64,000 bases of DNA from Streptomyces armeniacus (GTDB lineage Bacteria > Actinomycetota > Actinomycetes > Streptomycetales > Streptomycetaceae): the NCBI RefSeq assembly GCF_003355155.1, contig NZ_CP031320.1:2156369-2220368 (forward strand). Reading direction: 5' to 3'. This document shows positions 41,487 through 49,571 of this stretch, one piece after another (the stretch's first letter is position 1; every line of letters begins with the position of its first letter). A program made the translations under genes and the position numbers. The notes beneath the pieces are model-generated. The model was not told where the DNA came from and made no database searches. It worked only from the letters and a program-made list of their open reading frames with translations.

Positions 41487-42914
41487 TCATTGTCCCGCGC
41501 CCGCCTCCGCGCCCCGCGCCAGGGTGGCCTCCGCCGCCCGCCACGCGCTCGCGATGCACGCGGGGATGCCGACCCCGTCGTACGCGGCGCCGCACACGGC
41601 CATCCCGGGCAGCGCGGCCAGGTCCCGGCGGACGCGGGCGACGCGGTCCAGATGCCCCACCGGGTACTGCGGCAGGCCGTCGTCCCAGCGGCTCACCAGC
41701 GCGTCCACGGGCTTCGCGGACAGCCCGAGGGCGGCCTCCAGATCGTGCCGCGAGGCGGCGACCAGCTCGCCGTCGTCCCGCCGCAGCTGCTCCTCCTCGC
41801 CGTACCGTCCGACGGACGTGCGCAGCACGAACAGTTCCGGGTCCTGCGCGCCGCTCCACGCCCACTTGTTGGCGGAGAAGGTGGACGCCTTGATGGTGCG
41901 GCCGTCCACGGGCGGCACCAGGAAGCCGCTGCCGGGCGGGGTGCCGTCGAGGTCCGCGCGCCGGAACGCGAGGGTGACGAGCGCCATCGACGCGTACTCG
42001 ACGGCGGCCAGCTCGGCCGACGCGGCCGGCGCCTCGGCGGCCAGCAGCCGCGCGGCGGCGGGCGCGGGGACGGCGAGGATCACGGCGTCGGCGGCGAACG
42101 TCTCTCCGGCGCCGCCCCCGGCATCCGTGCCGACGTGCCAGGTGCCGGCCTCGCCGCTGCGGGCGCGGCGCAACTCCCGTACGGAGGTGCCCGTACGGAG
42201 GTCCCCTCCGGCGGCGCGGCACGCGTCGGCCGTTGCCGGGGGCAGCCGTCCGATGCCGCCGTCGATGCCCATGAAGACTGGTCCGGACGCGGCAGCGCCC
42301 GCCGCGGCCTGCCGTTCCTGCAGGGCGCGGACACCGGCCAGCAGGGAACGTTCCGCGCGGGCGGCCTCGTACAGCTGCGGCACGGCGGCGCGCATCGACA
42401 GCCGGTACGCGTCGCCCGCGTACACGCCGCCCAGCAGCGGCTCCACGAGCCGGTCCACCACCTCGCGGCCCAGCCGCTCCGCGACGTACGCGCCGACCGC
42501 CACGTCCTCGCCGACCTCCGTACGGGGCAGCGTCTCGTCCTCGGCGATACGCGCGAGCCCGTCCGGCGACACCACCCCGCCCAGCGCGGCCGGGTCGGCG
42601 GGCACGCCCATGACGTGCCCGCGGGGCATGGGGCGCAGCGCGCCGCGCGTCCAGATCGACGCCCCCGCGGTGGCGGGCGGCTCCAGCGCGTCGCCGAGCC
42701 CGACGGCACGCGCCAGGTCCACCCCCTCGGGGCGGCGGGCGAGCATCGCCTCCGCGCCGAGGTCGACGGCGGCGGCGCCGGCGATGTCGCCCGCGTACAG
42801 CTTTCCGCCCAGCCGCGGCGACGCCTCCAGCAGTGTCACGGCGGCGCCGTCCCGGAGCAGCCGGTGGGCCGCGGCAAGCCCGGCGATCCCGCCGCCGATC
42901 ACGATGACGTGCAT
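41487..42914 (-). CDS. hemY: coproporphyrinogen III oxidase (HemY/CgoX type)
   Basis: An FAD-dependent oxidase that forms coproporphyrin III in the coproporphyrin-dependent haem route. The 475-residue protein starts [20 protein letters not shown] (dinucleotide-binding motif) and continues [14 protein letters not shown]. The C-terminal FAD clamp is [18 protein letters not shown]. It stands directly upstream of hemQ, which supports the coproporphyrin- rather than protoporphyrinogen-type assignment. GGAAAG lies eight bases before the ATG. It is divergent from a DUF4349 lipoprotein gene. Confidence 0.92.
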   Translation of the reverse strand: MHVIVIGGGIAGLAAAHRLLRDGAAVTLLEASPRLGGKLYAGDIAGAAAVDLGAEAMLARRPEGVDLARAVGLGDALEPPATAGASIWTRGALRPMPRGHVMGVPADPAALGGVVSPDGLARIAEDETLPRTEVGEDVAVGAYVAERLGREVVDRLVEPLLGGVYAGDAYRLSMRAAVPQLYEAARAERSLLAGVRALQERQAAAGAAASGPVFMGIDGGIGRLPPATADACRAAGGDLRTGTSVRELRRARSGEAGTWHVGTDAGGGAGETFAADAVILAVPAPAAARLLAAEAPAASAELAAVEYASMALVTLAFRRADLDGTPPGSGFLVPPVDGRTIKASTFSANKWAWSGAQDPELFVLRTSVGRYGEEEQLRRDDGELVAASRHDLEAALGLSAKPVDALVSRWDDGLPQYPVGHLDRVARVRRDLAALPGMAVCGAAYDGVGIPACIASAWRAAEATLARGAEAGAGQ

Positions 42915-43050
42915 GTCACCACTTTCCCAGACCCGCCGTCGCGCCCGGCACGAGCCCTCGACGTGACCGCTTCGCAACCCCCGTACGGCAACCGGCGCCC
43001 GCGCCGCCCCGTCCAAGGTGCGACAACCACGAGGCGTGGGGGGCGGATTG

Positions 43051-43992
43051 ATGCGGAGTCCGGTGGTACGGGGGGCCGTGGCGCTCGCCGCGGCCCTGCT
43101 GGTCGCGTCGGCCGGGGTCACCGGCTGTACGTCGGGCAGCGACGGCGGCGGTTCAGCGGACGGCCCGGAGAGGGCGCGCGACGGGAAGGCGGGGCAGGAG
43201 GCGGCGCAGAAGGCCGCACCGGAGGCGGAGGCGGGGGCCGAGGCGGACCCGTCGGCGGGCGCGTCCGAGGCACCGGCCTCCCCCCAGGAGCACATCGTCC
43301 GTACCGCCGAGGTGGCCGTGGAGACGGAGGACGTGCCGGGCGGTCTCGCCGAGGCCCGTGCGACCGTACGGGCCGCCGGCGGTTACGTCGGCAGCGAGAC
43401 GACGGACAGGGACCCCGACGGCGGCGAACGCTCACGCGCGACGCTGCGCGTGCCGCCCGCGGAGTACGAGTCCGTGCTCGGCAAGCTGTCCGGGCTCGGG
43501 GAGCTGCGGGAACGGAAGGTGTCGGCGAAAGACGTCACCGACCAGATGGTGGACGTACGCAGCCGGATCAAGACGCAGCAGGCCAGCGTCGAGCGCGTAC
43601 GGAAGCTGATGGACGACGCGGAGAAGCTGTCCGACGTCGTGACGCTGGAGTCCGAACTGAGCACCCGGCAGGCGGACTTGGAGGCGCAGCAGGCACGCCT
43701 GAAGTCGCTGGAGGACCGCACCGGGATGGCGACGCTGACGCTGATCCTGCGCGACCCGGACGGGTCGTCCGGCTCCGGCGGGGACGGCGGCACGTCGGTC
43801 GGCGACGCGCTGGCAGGCGGCTGGGGCGCCTTCGTGGTGATGCTGCGGTGGGTGGTCATCGCCCTGGGCGCGACACTGCCCTTCGCGGCTGCCGCGGCCC
43901 TCCTGTTCCTGGTCTGGCGCGCTGTACGCCGTCGCGGCGGAGCTCCCGCCGCGACGGCACGGCCCCCTGGCGGCGAAGGGCCGGCGGACTGA
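43051..43992 (+). CDS. DUF4349 lipoprotein
   Basis: A 313-residue lipoprotein. The signal has the lipobox VTGC (SAGVTGCTSGSDGGG), then a flexible Glu/Ala/Gly tether to about residue 80. The DUF4349 domain (IVRTAEVAVETEDV, AAGGYVGSETTDRDPDG, SAKDVTDQMVDVRSRIKTQ) includes a coiled-coil at about 175-235. A C-terminal membrane segment (WGAFVVMLRWVVIALGAT) follows. It probably sits on the outer face of the membrane with both ends anchored. It separates hemY from hemE on the opposite strand. GGGGGGCGG precedes the ATG. Confidence 0.85.
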   Translation: MRSPVVRGAVALAAALLVASAGVTGCTSGSDGGGSADGPERARDGKAGQEAAQKAAPEAEAGAEADPSAGASEAPASPQEHIVRTAEVAVETEDVPGGLAEARATVRAAGGYVGSETTDRDPDGGERSRATLRVPPAEYESVLGKLSGLGELRERKVSAKDVTDQMVDVRSRIKTQQASVERVRKLMDDAEKLSDVVTLESELSTRQADLEAQQARLKSLEDRTGMATLTLILRDPDGSSGSGGDGGTSVGDALAGGWGAFVVMLRWVVIALGATLPFAAAAALLFLVWRAVRRRGGAPAATARPPGGEGPAD

Positions 43993-44032
43993 ACCGGCCG
44001 GCCCGGCCGCCGCGCACGGCGGTTGCCGCGGA

Positions 44033-44065
44033 GCCGCCGTACGGCAGTCGTTCCCGTACGGCGGC
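44033..44065. terminator. hairpin between convergent DUF4349 and hemE genes
   Basis: GCCGCCGTACGG and CCGTACGGCGGC are perfect 12-base arms around nine bases. It can end transcripts from both sides. Confidence 0.65.
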
Positions 44066-44079
44066 TGTCCGCACGGCGG

Positions 44080-45144
44080 TTACCGCCCCGTGGCCTCGTG
44101 CACGTACGCCACGAGCCGCGTCAGCGCGTCCGGGTCGGTGTCAGGGAGGACGCCGTGGCCCAGGTTGAAGATGTGCCCGTGCACGTCCCGTGCCGCCTCC
44201 AGCACCTGCGCCGCCTGCTCCTCGACGGCCTCACGCGGCGCGAACAGCACGGCGGGGTCGAGGTTTCCCTGTACGGCGTGGCCCGGGCCGATCCGGCGGG
44301 CGGCCTCGTCCAGGGGCACGCGCCAGTCCGCGCCGACCACGTCGGCGCCCGCGGTGGCCATCAGGCCGAGGAGTTCGCCGGTGCCGACGCCGAAGTGGAT
44401 GCGGGGCACGCCGTATTCCGCGACCGCGTCGAAGACCTTGGCGGAGGCGGGCAGCACGGACTCCCGGTAGTCGCGCGGCCGCAGCGCGCCCGCCCAGGAG
44501 TCGAAGAGCTGTACGGCCGACGCGCCCGCCTCGATCTGCACGCGCAGGAAGGCGGCGGTGATCTCCGCCAGCCGGTCCAGCAGGTCGGCCCACAGCTGCG
44601 GGTCGCCGTACATCAGTGCCTTGGTGTGCTCGTGGTTCTTGGACGGGCCGCCCTCGACGAGATAGCTGGCGAGCGTGAACGGCGCGCCCGCGAAGCCGAT
44701 GAGCGGGGTGCCGCCGAGTTCGCCGGTGAGCATGCCGACGGCCTCGGCGACGTACGCCACGTCGGCCGGTTCCAGCGGGCGCAGTCGGTCCAGGTCGGCG
44801 CGCGACCGGATCGGGCGCTCCACGACGGGGCCGACACCGGGCTTGATGTCGAGGTCGACGCCGATCGCCTTGAGCGGCACCACGATGTCGCTGAAGTAGA
44901 TGGCGGCGTCCACGCGGTGGCGCCGTACGGGCTGCAGCGTGATCTCGGTGACCAGGTCCGGCCGCATGCACGACTCGAGCATGCCGGTGCCCTCGCGCGC
45001 CTTGCGGTACTCGGGCAGCGACCGCCCGGCCTGCCGCATGAACCACACGGGGGTGTGCGGCACCGGTTCACGGCGGCAGGCTTTGAGGAAGGCGGAGTCG
45101 CGGGTGGCGGTCGGCGGGCCCGTGGGGCGGTCGTTGGCACTCAC
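44080..45144 (-). CDS. hemE: uroporphyrinogen decarboxylase
   Basis: HemE removes four carboxyl groups from uroporphyrinogen III to give coproporphyrinogen III, the substrate of the HemY/HemQ branch encoded next door. The 354-residue protein has the N-terminal signature [33 protein letters not shown] and [17 protein letters not shown], and ends [14 protein letters not shown]. The start GTG at 45144 is chosen over an open frame that runs on into the DUF3000 promoter region. It is divergent from the DUF3000 gene across 82 bases. Confidence 0.95.
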   Translation of the reverse strand: MSANDRPTGPPTATRDSAFLKACRREPVPHTPVWFMRQAGRSLPEYRKAREGTGMLESCMRPDLVTEITLQPVRRHRVDAAIYFSDIVVPLKAIGVDLDIKPGVGPVVERPIRSRADLDRLRPLEPADVAYVAEAVGMLTGELGGTPLIGFAGAPFTLASYLVEGGPSKNHEHTKALMYGDPQLWADLLDRLAEITAAFLRVQIEAGASAVQLFDSWAGALRPRDYRESVLPASAKVFDAVAEYGVPRIHFGVGTGELLGLMATAGADVVGADWRVPLDEAARRIGPGHAVQGNLDPAVLFAPREAVEEQAAQVLEAARDVHGHIFNLGHGVLPDTDPDALTRLVAYVHEATGR

Positions 45145-45212
45145 AACCCGAAGTTTCGCACGCGGCGGCGGGCGGACTCGTGTCCCTACCGGCACCGGCG
45201 GCCGGGTACGCC

Positions 45213-45218
45213 TACTCT
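45213..45218 (+). promoter_or_regulatory. -10 hexamer of the DUF3000 gene, leaderless
   Basis: TACTCT lies eight bases before the ATG at 45227. No Shine-Dalgarno is present, so the transcript probably begins at the start codon. Confidence 0.45.
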
Positions 45219-45226
45219 TTCCGCCC

Positions 45227-45892
45227 ATGGCAGCGGCTCGAACACGAATGGCGGGAAACACTGACGGCATGGAGAGTACGGACGGCACCGACGGGAGCGG
45301 CTTCCCGCCCGCCTTCCGGGACGCCGTGGCGGCACTGGACGCCGTACGGCACAGGCCGGAGGTACGGCTCGCCGCACTCCCCGCGCCGAAGCGGCTCGCG
45401 CCCTTCGCGTACGCGCTGGAGGCGACGGTCGAGTACGCCGACGAGGAGCTGGCCGACGGCCGCTTCGTGCTGCTGCACGACCCGGACGGGCAGGGGTCGT
45501 GGCAGGGCACGTTCCGGGTGGTCACGCTGGGCCGGGCGGAGCTGGAGGCGGAGATGGCGGTGGATCCGCTCCTGCCGGAGGTGACCTGGTCGTGGCTGAC
45601 GGGTGCGCTGGAGGCGCGTGAGGTGGGTTACGGGGCGCCGAGCGGCACGGTGACGCGCTCGGGCTCGTACTTCTTCGGCGGCATGGCGGACCGTACGCCG
45701 CAGAGCGAGCTGGAGATCCGGGCCAGTTGGAGCCCGGACCCGGCCGAGCGGCCGGACGCGGCCCCGGACGTGGCGGCCCATCTCGGCGCGTGGTGCGACG
45801 TGTTGTGCCTGTGCGCGGGGCTGCCGCCGGGGAACGGAGACGGCGGGGCGGTCGTACCACTGCCGCAGCGCCGGGGACCGCAGCACATGTGA
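45227..45892 (+). CDS. DUF3000 family protein
   Basis: A 221-residue soluble actinobacterial protein of the DUF3000 family, recognised from [38 protein letters not shown] and [14 protein letters not shown]. It has no known function. The first ATG is taken because of the leaderless-type promoter; later ATGs at 45248 and 45269 are possible. Its divergent neighbour is hemE and the next gene is whiI. Confidence 0.88.
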   Translation: MAAARTRMAGNTDGMESTDGTDGSGFPPAFRDAVAALDAVRHRPEVRLAALPAPKRLAPFAYALEATVEYADEELADGRFVLLHDPDGQGSWQGTFRVVTLGRAELEAEMAVDPLLPEVTWSWLTGALEAREVGYGAPSGTVTRSGSYFFGGMADRTPQSELEIRASWSPDPAERPDAAPDVAAHLGAWCDVLCLCAGLPPGNGDGGAVVPLPQRRGPQHM

Positions 45893-45916
45893 CCAGGCGT
45901 GTCGGGGCGGGACCGT

Positions 45917-45981
45917 CGAGCGGCTGTCCGAATTGCACTATTTGTTATCACTGATTCGTGATCATTCTCTAAAGCCGCTCG
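45917..45981. promoter_or_regulatory. nested inverted repeats in the whiI upstream region
   Basis: CGAGCGGCT (45917-45925) pairs exactly with AGCCGCTCG (45973-45981) around an AT-rich loop. Inside the loop, ATCAC-TGATTC-GTGAT (45947-45962) forms a second dyad. The outer right arm overlaps the TAAA element of the sigma-WhiG-like promoter. Confidence 0.55.
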
Positions 45982-45997
45982 GAGTAGCTGCCGAAGG
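45970..45997 (+). promoter_or_regulatory. sigma-WhiG (FliA-type) promoter of whiI
   Basis: TAAA at 45970 and GCCGAAGG at 45990 are separated by 16 bases. The known consensus for sigma-WhiG is TAAA, 15-16 bases, GCCGATAA. The match is exact in the -35 and six of eight in the -10. In S. coelicolor whiI is known to depend on sigma-WhiG, which supports the call. Confidence 0.65.
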
Positions 45998-46097
45998 AGT
46001 CTGTGACCCTTCCACCAGGGAACGTCCCGGCTCGTCCCGTCATACGGCGTGTGTCCGCCGAGCCGGCTCCCTCCCCGCCACTCCCCCAGGAGGCCCG

Positions 46098-46775
46098 GTG
46101 TCTGTTCTCCTCGAGCACCCCACAAGCCTGGTCGCCTACCGCCCGAACAAGCCGACGGCCATGGTCGTCGTAGCCGACCCCCGAGTCCGTTCCACCGTGA
46201 CCCGCCATCTCTGGGCGCTCGGCGTACGGGACGTGATCGAGGCGTCGTCGATCGCGGAGGCCCGTCCCCGAGTCGGCAACCCACGTGACATCTGCGTGGC
46301 CGACGTCCACCTGCCGGACGGCTCGGGGCTCACCCTGCTGTCCGAGACCCGAGCCGCCGGCTGGCCGAACGGCCTGGCCCTGTCCGCCGCCGACGACATC
46401 GGCGCCGTACGCAACGCACTCGCCGGCGGCGTCAAGGGCTACGTCGTCACCGGCACCCGCAACAGCCTCGGCGGCGCCATGCCCACCCGGCACGGCGCCG
46501 CCCCCATCGGCGCCGCGGCGGCGCGCATGCACCGCCGCCCCGGCGGCGGCCCGGGCGGCCCCGGGCACCCGGGCGGGCACCGGGAACTGTCCGGGCGCGA
46601 GGTCGAAGTGCTGCGGCTGGTGGCGGAGGGCCAGTCGAACAAGGCCATCGGCGTCTCCATGGGCCTGTCCGCCCTGACGGTCAAGAGCCACCTGGCCCGT
46701 ATCGCCCGCAAGCTGGGCACCGGAGACCGCGCCGGGATGGTCGCGGTGGCCCTCCGGACGGGCATCATCCACTGA
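46098..46775 (+). CDS. whiI: WhiI orphan response regulator of sporulation
   Basis: A 225-residue protein: an N-terminal receiver-like domain and a C-terminal LuxR/NarL helix-turn-helix (HRELSGREVEVLRLVAEGQ, SNKAIGVSMGLSALTVKSH). The receiver is atypical. The usual acidic pair is AD (VVVADPRVRS), though the Asp in CVADVHLPDGSGL is kept, and a Gly/Pro/Arg-rich stretch joins the domains. This fits WhiI, which in Streptomyces works with BldM to control genes of spore septation. AGGAGG stands five bases before the GTG. Neighbours rnd, fadAB and hemE and the sigma-WhiG-like promoter agree with SCO6029, by memory. Confidence 0.85.
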   Translation: MSVLLEHPTSLVAYRPNKPTAMVVVADPRVRSTVTRHLWALGVRDVIEASSIAEARPRVGNPRDICVADVHLPDGSGLTLLSETRAAGWPNGLALSAADDIGAVRNALAGGVKGYVVTGTRNSLGGAMPTRHGAAPIGAAAARMHRRPGGGPGGPGHPGGHRELSGREVEVLRLVAEGQSNKAIGVSMGLSALTVKSHLARIARKLGTGDRAGMVAVALRTGIIH

Positions 46776-46794
46776 CCGCTGTCCACCTCCACGA

Positions 46795-46830
46795 AGCGCC
46801 CGCCGACGGAACGTTCCGTCGGCGGGCGCT
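46795..46830. terminator. perfect 36-base palindrome after whiI
   Basis: The two halves, the first beginning AGCGCCCGCCGACGG and the second ending GTCGGCGGGCGCT, are exact reverse complements with no loop bases spare. It begins 20 bases after the whiI stop and ends 32 bases before rnd. It is probably the whiI terminator. Confidence 0.75.
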
Positions 46831-46850
46831 GCACAGCGCGTGCGCACGGC

Positions 46851-46856
46851 TACCCT
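46851..46856 (+). promoter_or_regulatory. -10 hexamer of rnd, leaderless
   Basis: TACCCT lies six bases before the GTG at 46863, with no Shine-Dalgarno. The gene seems to have its own promoter behind the palindrome. Confidence 0.45.
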
Positions 46857-46862
46857 GGTCCG

Positions 46863-48134
46863 GTGACCGACGCCCAAGAGACCGCATCAGCAAACGCAGC
46901 TCAGGACCCCTCCGAGGACCGGAGTCCGGCGCCGGTCCCCCTTCTGGAGCCGCGCGAAGGCATCCCTCCGGTGACCGCCGACGCGGCGGATCTGGACCGG
47001 GTCGTGGCGGCGTTCGCAGCGGGTACGGGGCCGGTCGCGGTGGACGCCGAGCGGGCGTCGGGGTACCGCTACGGCCAGCGCGCGTATCTGATCCAGCTGC
47101 GCCGCGAGGGCGCGGGCAGCGCCCTGGTCGACCCGGTCGCCTGCCCGGACCTGTCGGGCCTGTGCGCGGCACTCGGCGACGCCGAATGGGTGCTGCACGC
47201 GGCCACCCAGGACCTGCCGTGCCTGCGCGAAATAGGCATGGTCCCCGGCCGCCTCTTCGACACCGAGCTGGCCGGGCGGCTCGCCGGGTTCGCCCGGGTG
47301 GGGCTGGGCGCGATGGTCGAGAACGTCCTCGGCTACGCCCTGGAGAAGGGCCACTCCGCCGTCGACTGGTCCACCCGGCCGCTGCCCGAGCCGTGGCTGC
47401 GGTACGCGGCACTGGACGTCGAGCTGCTGGTCGACCTGCGGGACGCGCTGGAGGAGGAGCTGCGCGCGCAGGGCAAGCTGGACTGGGCGCTCCAGGAGTT
47501 CGCGGCCATCGCGACGGCGCCGCCGCCGCAGCCGCGCAAGGACCCGTGGCGCCGTACGTCCGGCATGCACAAGGTCCGCAGACGGCGGCAGATGGCCGTC
47601 GTACGGGAGCTGTGGAACGCGCGCGACCAGGTCGCACAGCGGCGCGACGTGTCCCCCGGCAAGGTGCTTTCCGACATGGCGATCGTCGAGGCAGCGCTCG
47701 GGATGCCGGCGAACGGCCAGGCGCTCGCGGCGCTGCCCGGCTACGGGCACCGGATGGGCCGCCGCCAGCTCGAGCAGTGGCAGGCGGCGATCGAACGGGC
47801 GCGGGCGCTCCCCGATTCCGAACTGCCGCAGCAGGGCCCCTCGTTGAACGGTCCGCCGCCGCCCCGCTCCTGGGCCGACAAGGACCCGGACGCGGCGGCG
47901 CGGCTCACGGCCGCGCGCGCGGTGGTCACCACCCGCGCGCAGGAGCTCAACCTGCCGCAGGAGAACCTGCTCGCGCCCGACACCGTACGGCGGCTGTGCT
48001 GGGAGCCGCCCGCGGACGCGTCGGAGGCGGGCGTCGCCGACGCGCTACGCGCGTACGGTGCCCGCCAGTGGCAGACCGAGGAGACCGCCCCGCTGCTGGC
48101 CGAGGCCCTGACGGCGGTGGCACCGGCGGAATGA
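46863..48134 (+). CDS. rnd: ribonuclease D
   Basis: RNase D is a 3'-5' exoribonuclease that trims tRNA and other stable RNA. The 423-residue protein shows the DEDD active site: Asp-Glu in VAVDAERASGYRYGQ, Asp in LHAATQDLPCL, Asp in LRYAALDVELLVDL with the preceding Tyr (DEDDy). A single clear HRDC domain (MAVVRELWNARDQVAQR, PGYGHRMGRRQLEQW) is followed by a C-terminal region. The first 30 residues are an acidic leader. Order whiI-rnd-fadA is conserved in streptomycetes, by memory. Confidence 0.93.
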   Translation: MTDAQETASANAAQDPSEDRSPAPVPLLEPREGIPPVTADAADLDRVVAAFAAGTGPVAVDAERASGYRYGQRAYLIQLRREGAGSALVDPVACPDLSGLCAALGDAEWVLHAATQDLPCLREIGMVPGRLFDTELAGRLAGFARVGLGAMVENVLGYALEKGHSAVDWSTRPLPEPWLRYAALDVELLVDLRDALEEELRAQGKLDWALQEFAAIATAPPPQPRKDPWRRTSGMHKVRRRRQMAVVRELWNARDQVAQRRDVSPGKVLSDMAIVEAALGMPANGQALAALPGYGHRMGRRQLEQWQAAIERARALPDSELPQQGPSLNGPPPPRSWADKDPDAAARLTAARAVVTTRAQELNLPQENLLAPDTVRRLCWEPPADASEAGVADALRAYGARQWQTEETAPLLAEALTAVAPAE

Positions 48135-48150
48135 CCGGGCCGCGGCCGGA

Positions 48151-48240
48151 CGGCACCGTACGGAGCGCGAACCGGCACCGTACGGAGCGCGGACCGGCAA
48201 CCGTACGGAGCGCGGAGACGGTCCCGTACGGAGCGCGGGC
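48151..48240. repeat. four tandem ~22-base repeats upstream of fadA
   Basis: Units of the form CGGCACCGTACGGAGCGCG plus three bases lie at 48151-48172, 48173-48194, 48195-48218 and 48219-48240. Each contains the palindrome CCGTACGG. They fill the gap between rnd and the fadA promoter. Confidence 0.8.
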
Positions 48241-48272
48241 GGAGGTGTGCCGCCCTTCACTGCGGGCGGCCC

Positions 48273-48300
48273 TTGCCACGGTGTTACCGGTAAGTAGCAT
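48273..48300 (+). promoter_or_regulatory. fadA-fadB promoter with a palindrome in the spacer
   Basis: TTGCCA (48273-48278) and TAGCAT (48295-48300) are separated by 16 bases, a housekeeping-type promoter. The perfect palindrome TTACCGGTAA (48284-48293) sits between them, where a repressor would block RNA polymerase. GGAGGAG follows before the GTG at 48357. Confidence 0.6.
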
Positions 48301-48356
48301 GGGGGCCGGGAAGTACGCCGTACGGCGTCACCACCGCACCCTGGAGGAGAGCCAAC

Positions 48357-49571
48357 GTGCCTCGTACCGCTAGGGACGTCGTCTTCGTCGACGGCGTCCG
48401 AACCCCCTTCGGCAAGGCGGGCCCCAAGGGGATCTACCACGAGACCCGCGCCGACGACATGATCGTCAAGTGCATCCGTGAGCTGCTGCGCCGGAACCCG
48501 GACCTGCCCCCGGAGCAGGTCGACGAGGTCGCCGTCGCCGCGACCACCCAGATCGGCGATCAGGGGCTCACCCTGGGGCGTACCGCGGGCATCCTGGCCG
48601 GGCTGCCCAAGACCGTGCCCGGCTACTCCATCGACCGGATGTGCGCCGGTGCGATGACCGCCGTCACCACCACGGCCGGCTCGCTCTCCTTCGGCGCGTA
48701 CGACGTCGTCGTCGCGGGCGGCGTCGAGCACATGGGCCGGCACCCGATGGGCGAGGGCGTCGACCCCAACCCGCGCTTCGTGTCGGAGAAGCTGGTCGAC
48801 GAGTCCGCGATGTTCATGGGCATGACCGCGGAGAACCTCCACGACCGCTTCCCCACCCTGACCAGGCAGCGTGCCGACGAGTACGCCGTGCGCAGCCAGG
48901 AGAAGGCCGCGAAGGCGTACGCCAACGGCCGTATCCAGCAGGACCTGGTGCCGATCTCGGTCCGCCGGACCACCGGCGAGGGCGGGGAGAACGGCTGGGG
49001 CCTGGCCACGGCCGACGAGCCGATGCGCCCCGGCACCACGCTGGAGAACCTCGCCGGGCTGAAGACGCCGTTCCGCGCGCACGGCCGCGTCACCCCGGGC
49101 AACGCCGCCGGGCTCAACGACGGCGCCACCGCCTCGCTCCTCGCCGCCGAGGACACCGCGCGCGAGCTGGGCCTGCCCGTACGGATGCGGCTCGTCAGCT
49201 ACGCCTTCGCGGGCGTCGAGCCCGAGGTCATGGGCATCGGCCCGGTCCCGGCCACCGAGAAGGCGCTGAAGAAGGCCGGTCTCACGATCGGCGACATCGG
49301 CCTGTTCGAGATCAACGAGGCGTTCGCCGTCCAGGTGCTCGCGCTGCTGGAGCACTACGGCATCGCCGACGACGACCCGCGCGTCAACCAGTACGGCGGC
49401 GCCATCGCGTTCGGCCACCCGCTCGCCTCCTCCGGGGTGCGGCTGATGACGCAGCTGGCCCGGCAGTTCGAGGAGCAGCCGCAGGTGCGCTACGGCCTGA
49501 CCACCATGTGCGTCGGCTTCGGCATGGGCGGGACTGTCATCTGGGAGAACCCCCACTGGGAGGGCAAGTGA
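48357..49571 (+). CDS. fadA: acetyl-CoA C-acyltransferase (thiolase)
   Basis: The thiolytic step of fatty-acid beta-oxidation. The 404-residue protein has the active-site Cys in SIDRMCAGAMTAV, GGVEHMGRHPMG, the His region FEINEAFAVQVLALL and the C-terminal GHPLASSGVRLMTQL with Cys in TTMCVGFGMGG. Length fits the FadA class. The stop overlaps the fadB start by four bases, so the two subunits are coupled. The GTG start follows GGAGGAGAG. Confidence 0.94.
   Translation: MPRTARDVVFVDGVRTPFGKAGPKGIYHETRADDMIVKCIRELLRRNPDLPPEQVDEVAVAATTQIGDQGLTLGRTAGILAGLPKTVPGYSIDRMCAGAMTAVTTTAGSLSFGAYDVVVAGGVEHMGRHPMGEGVDPNPRFVSEKLVDESAMFMGMTAENLHDRFPTLTRQRADEYAVRSQEKAAKAYANGRIQQDLVPISVRRTTGEGGENGWGLATADEPMRPGTTLENLAGLKTPFRAHGRVTPGNAAGLNDGATASLLAAEDTARELGLPVRMRLVSYAFAGVEPEVMGIGPVPATEKALKKAGLTIGDIGLFEINEAFAVQVLALLEHYGIADDDPRVNQYGGAIAFGHPLASSGVRLMTQLARQFEEQPQVRYGLTTMCVGFGMGGTVIWENPHWEGK

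Noticed and set aside
48641..49567. N-terminal extension of fadB
   Set aside because: It is the fadA gene read out of frame; the fadB GTG at 49568 overlaps the fadA stop, as expected for a coupled operon.
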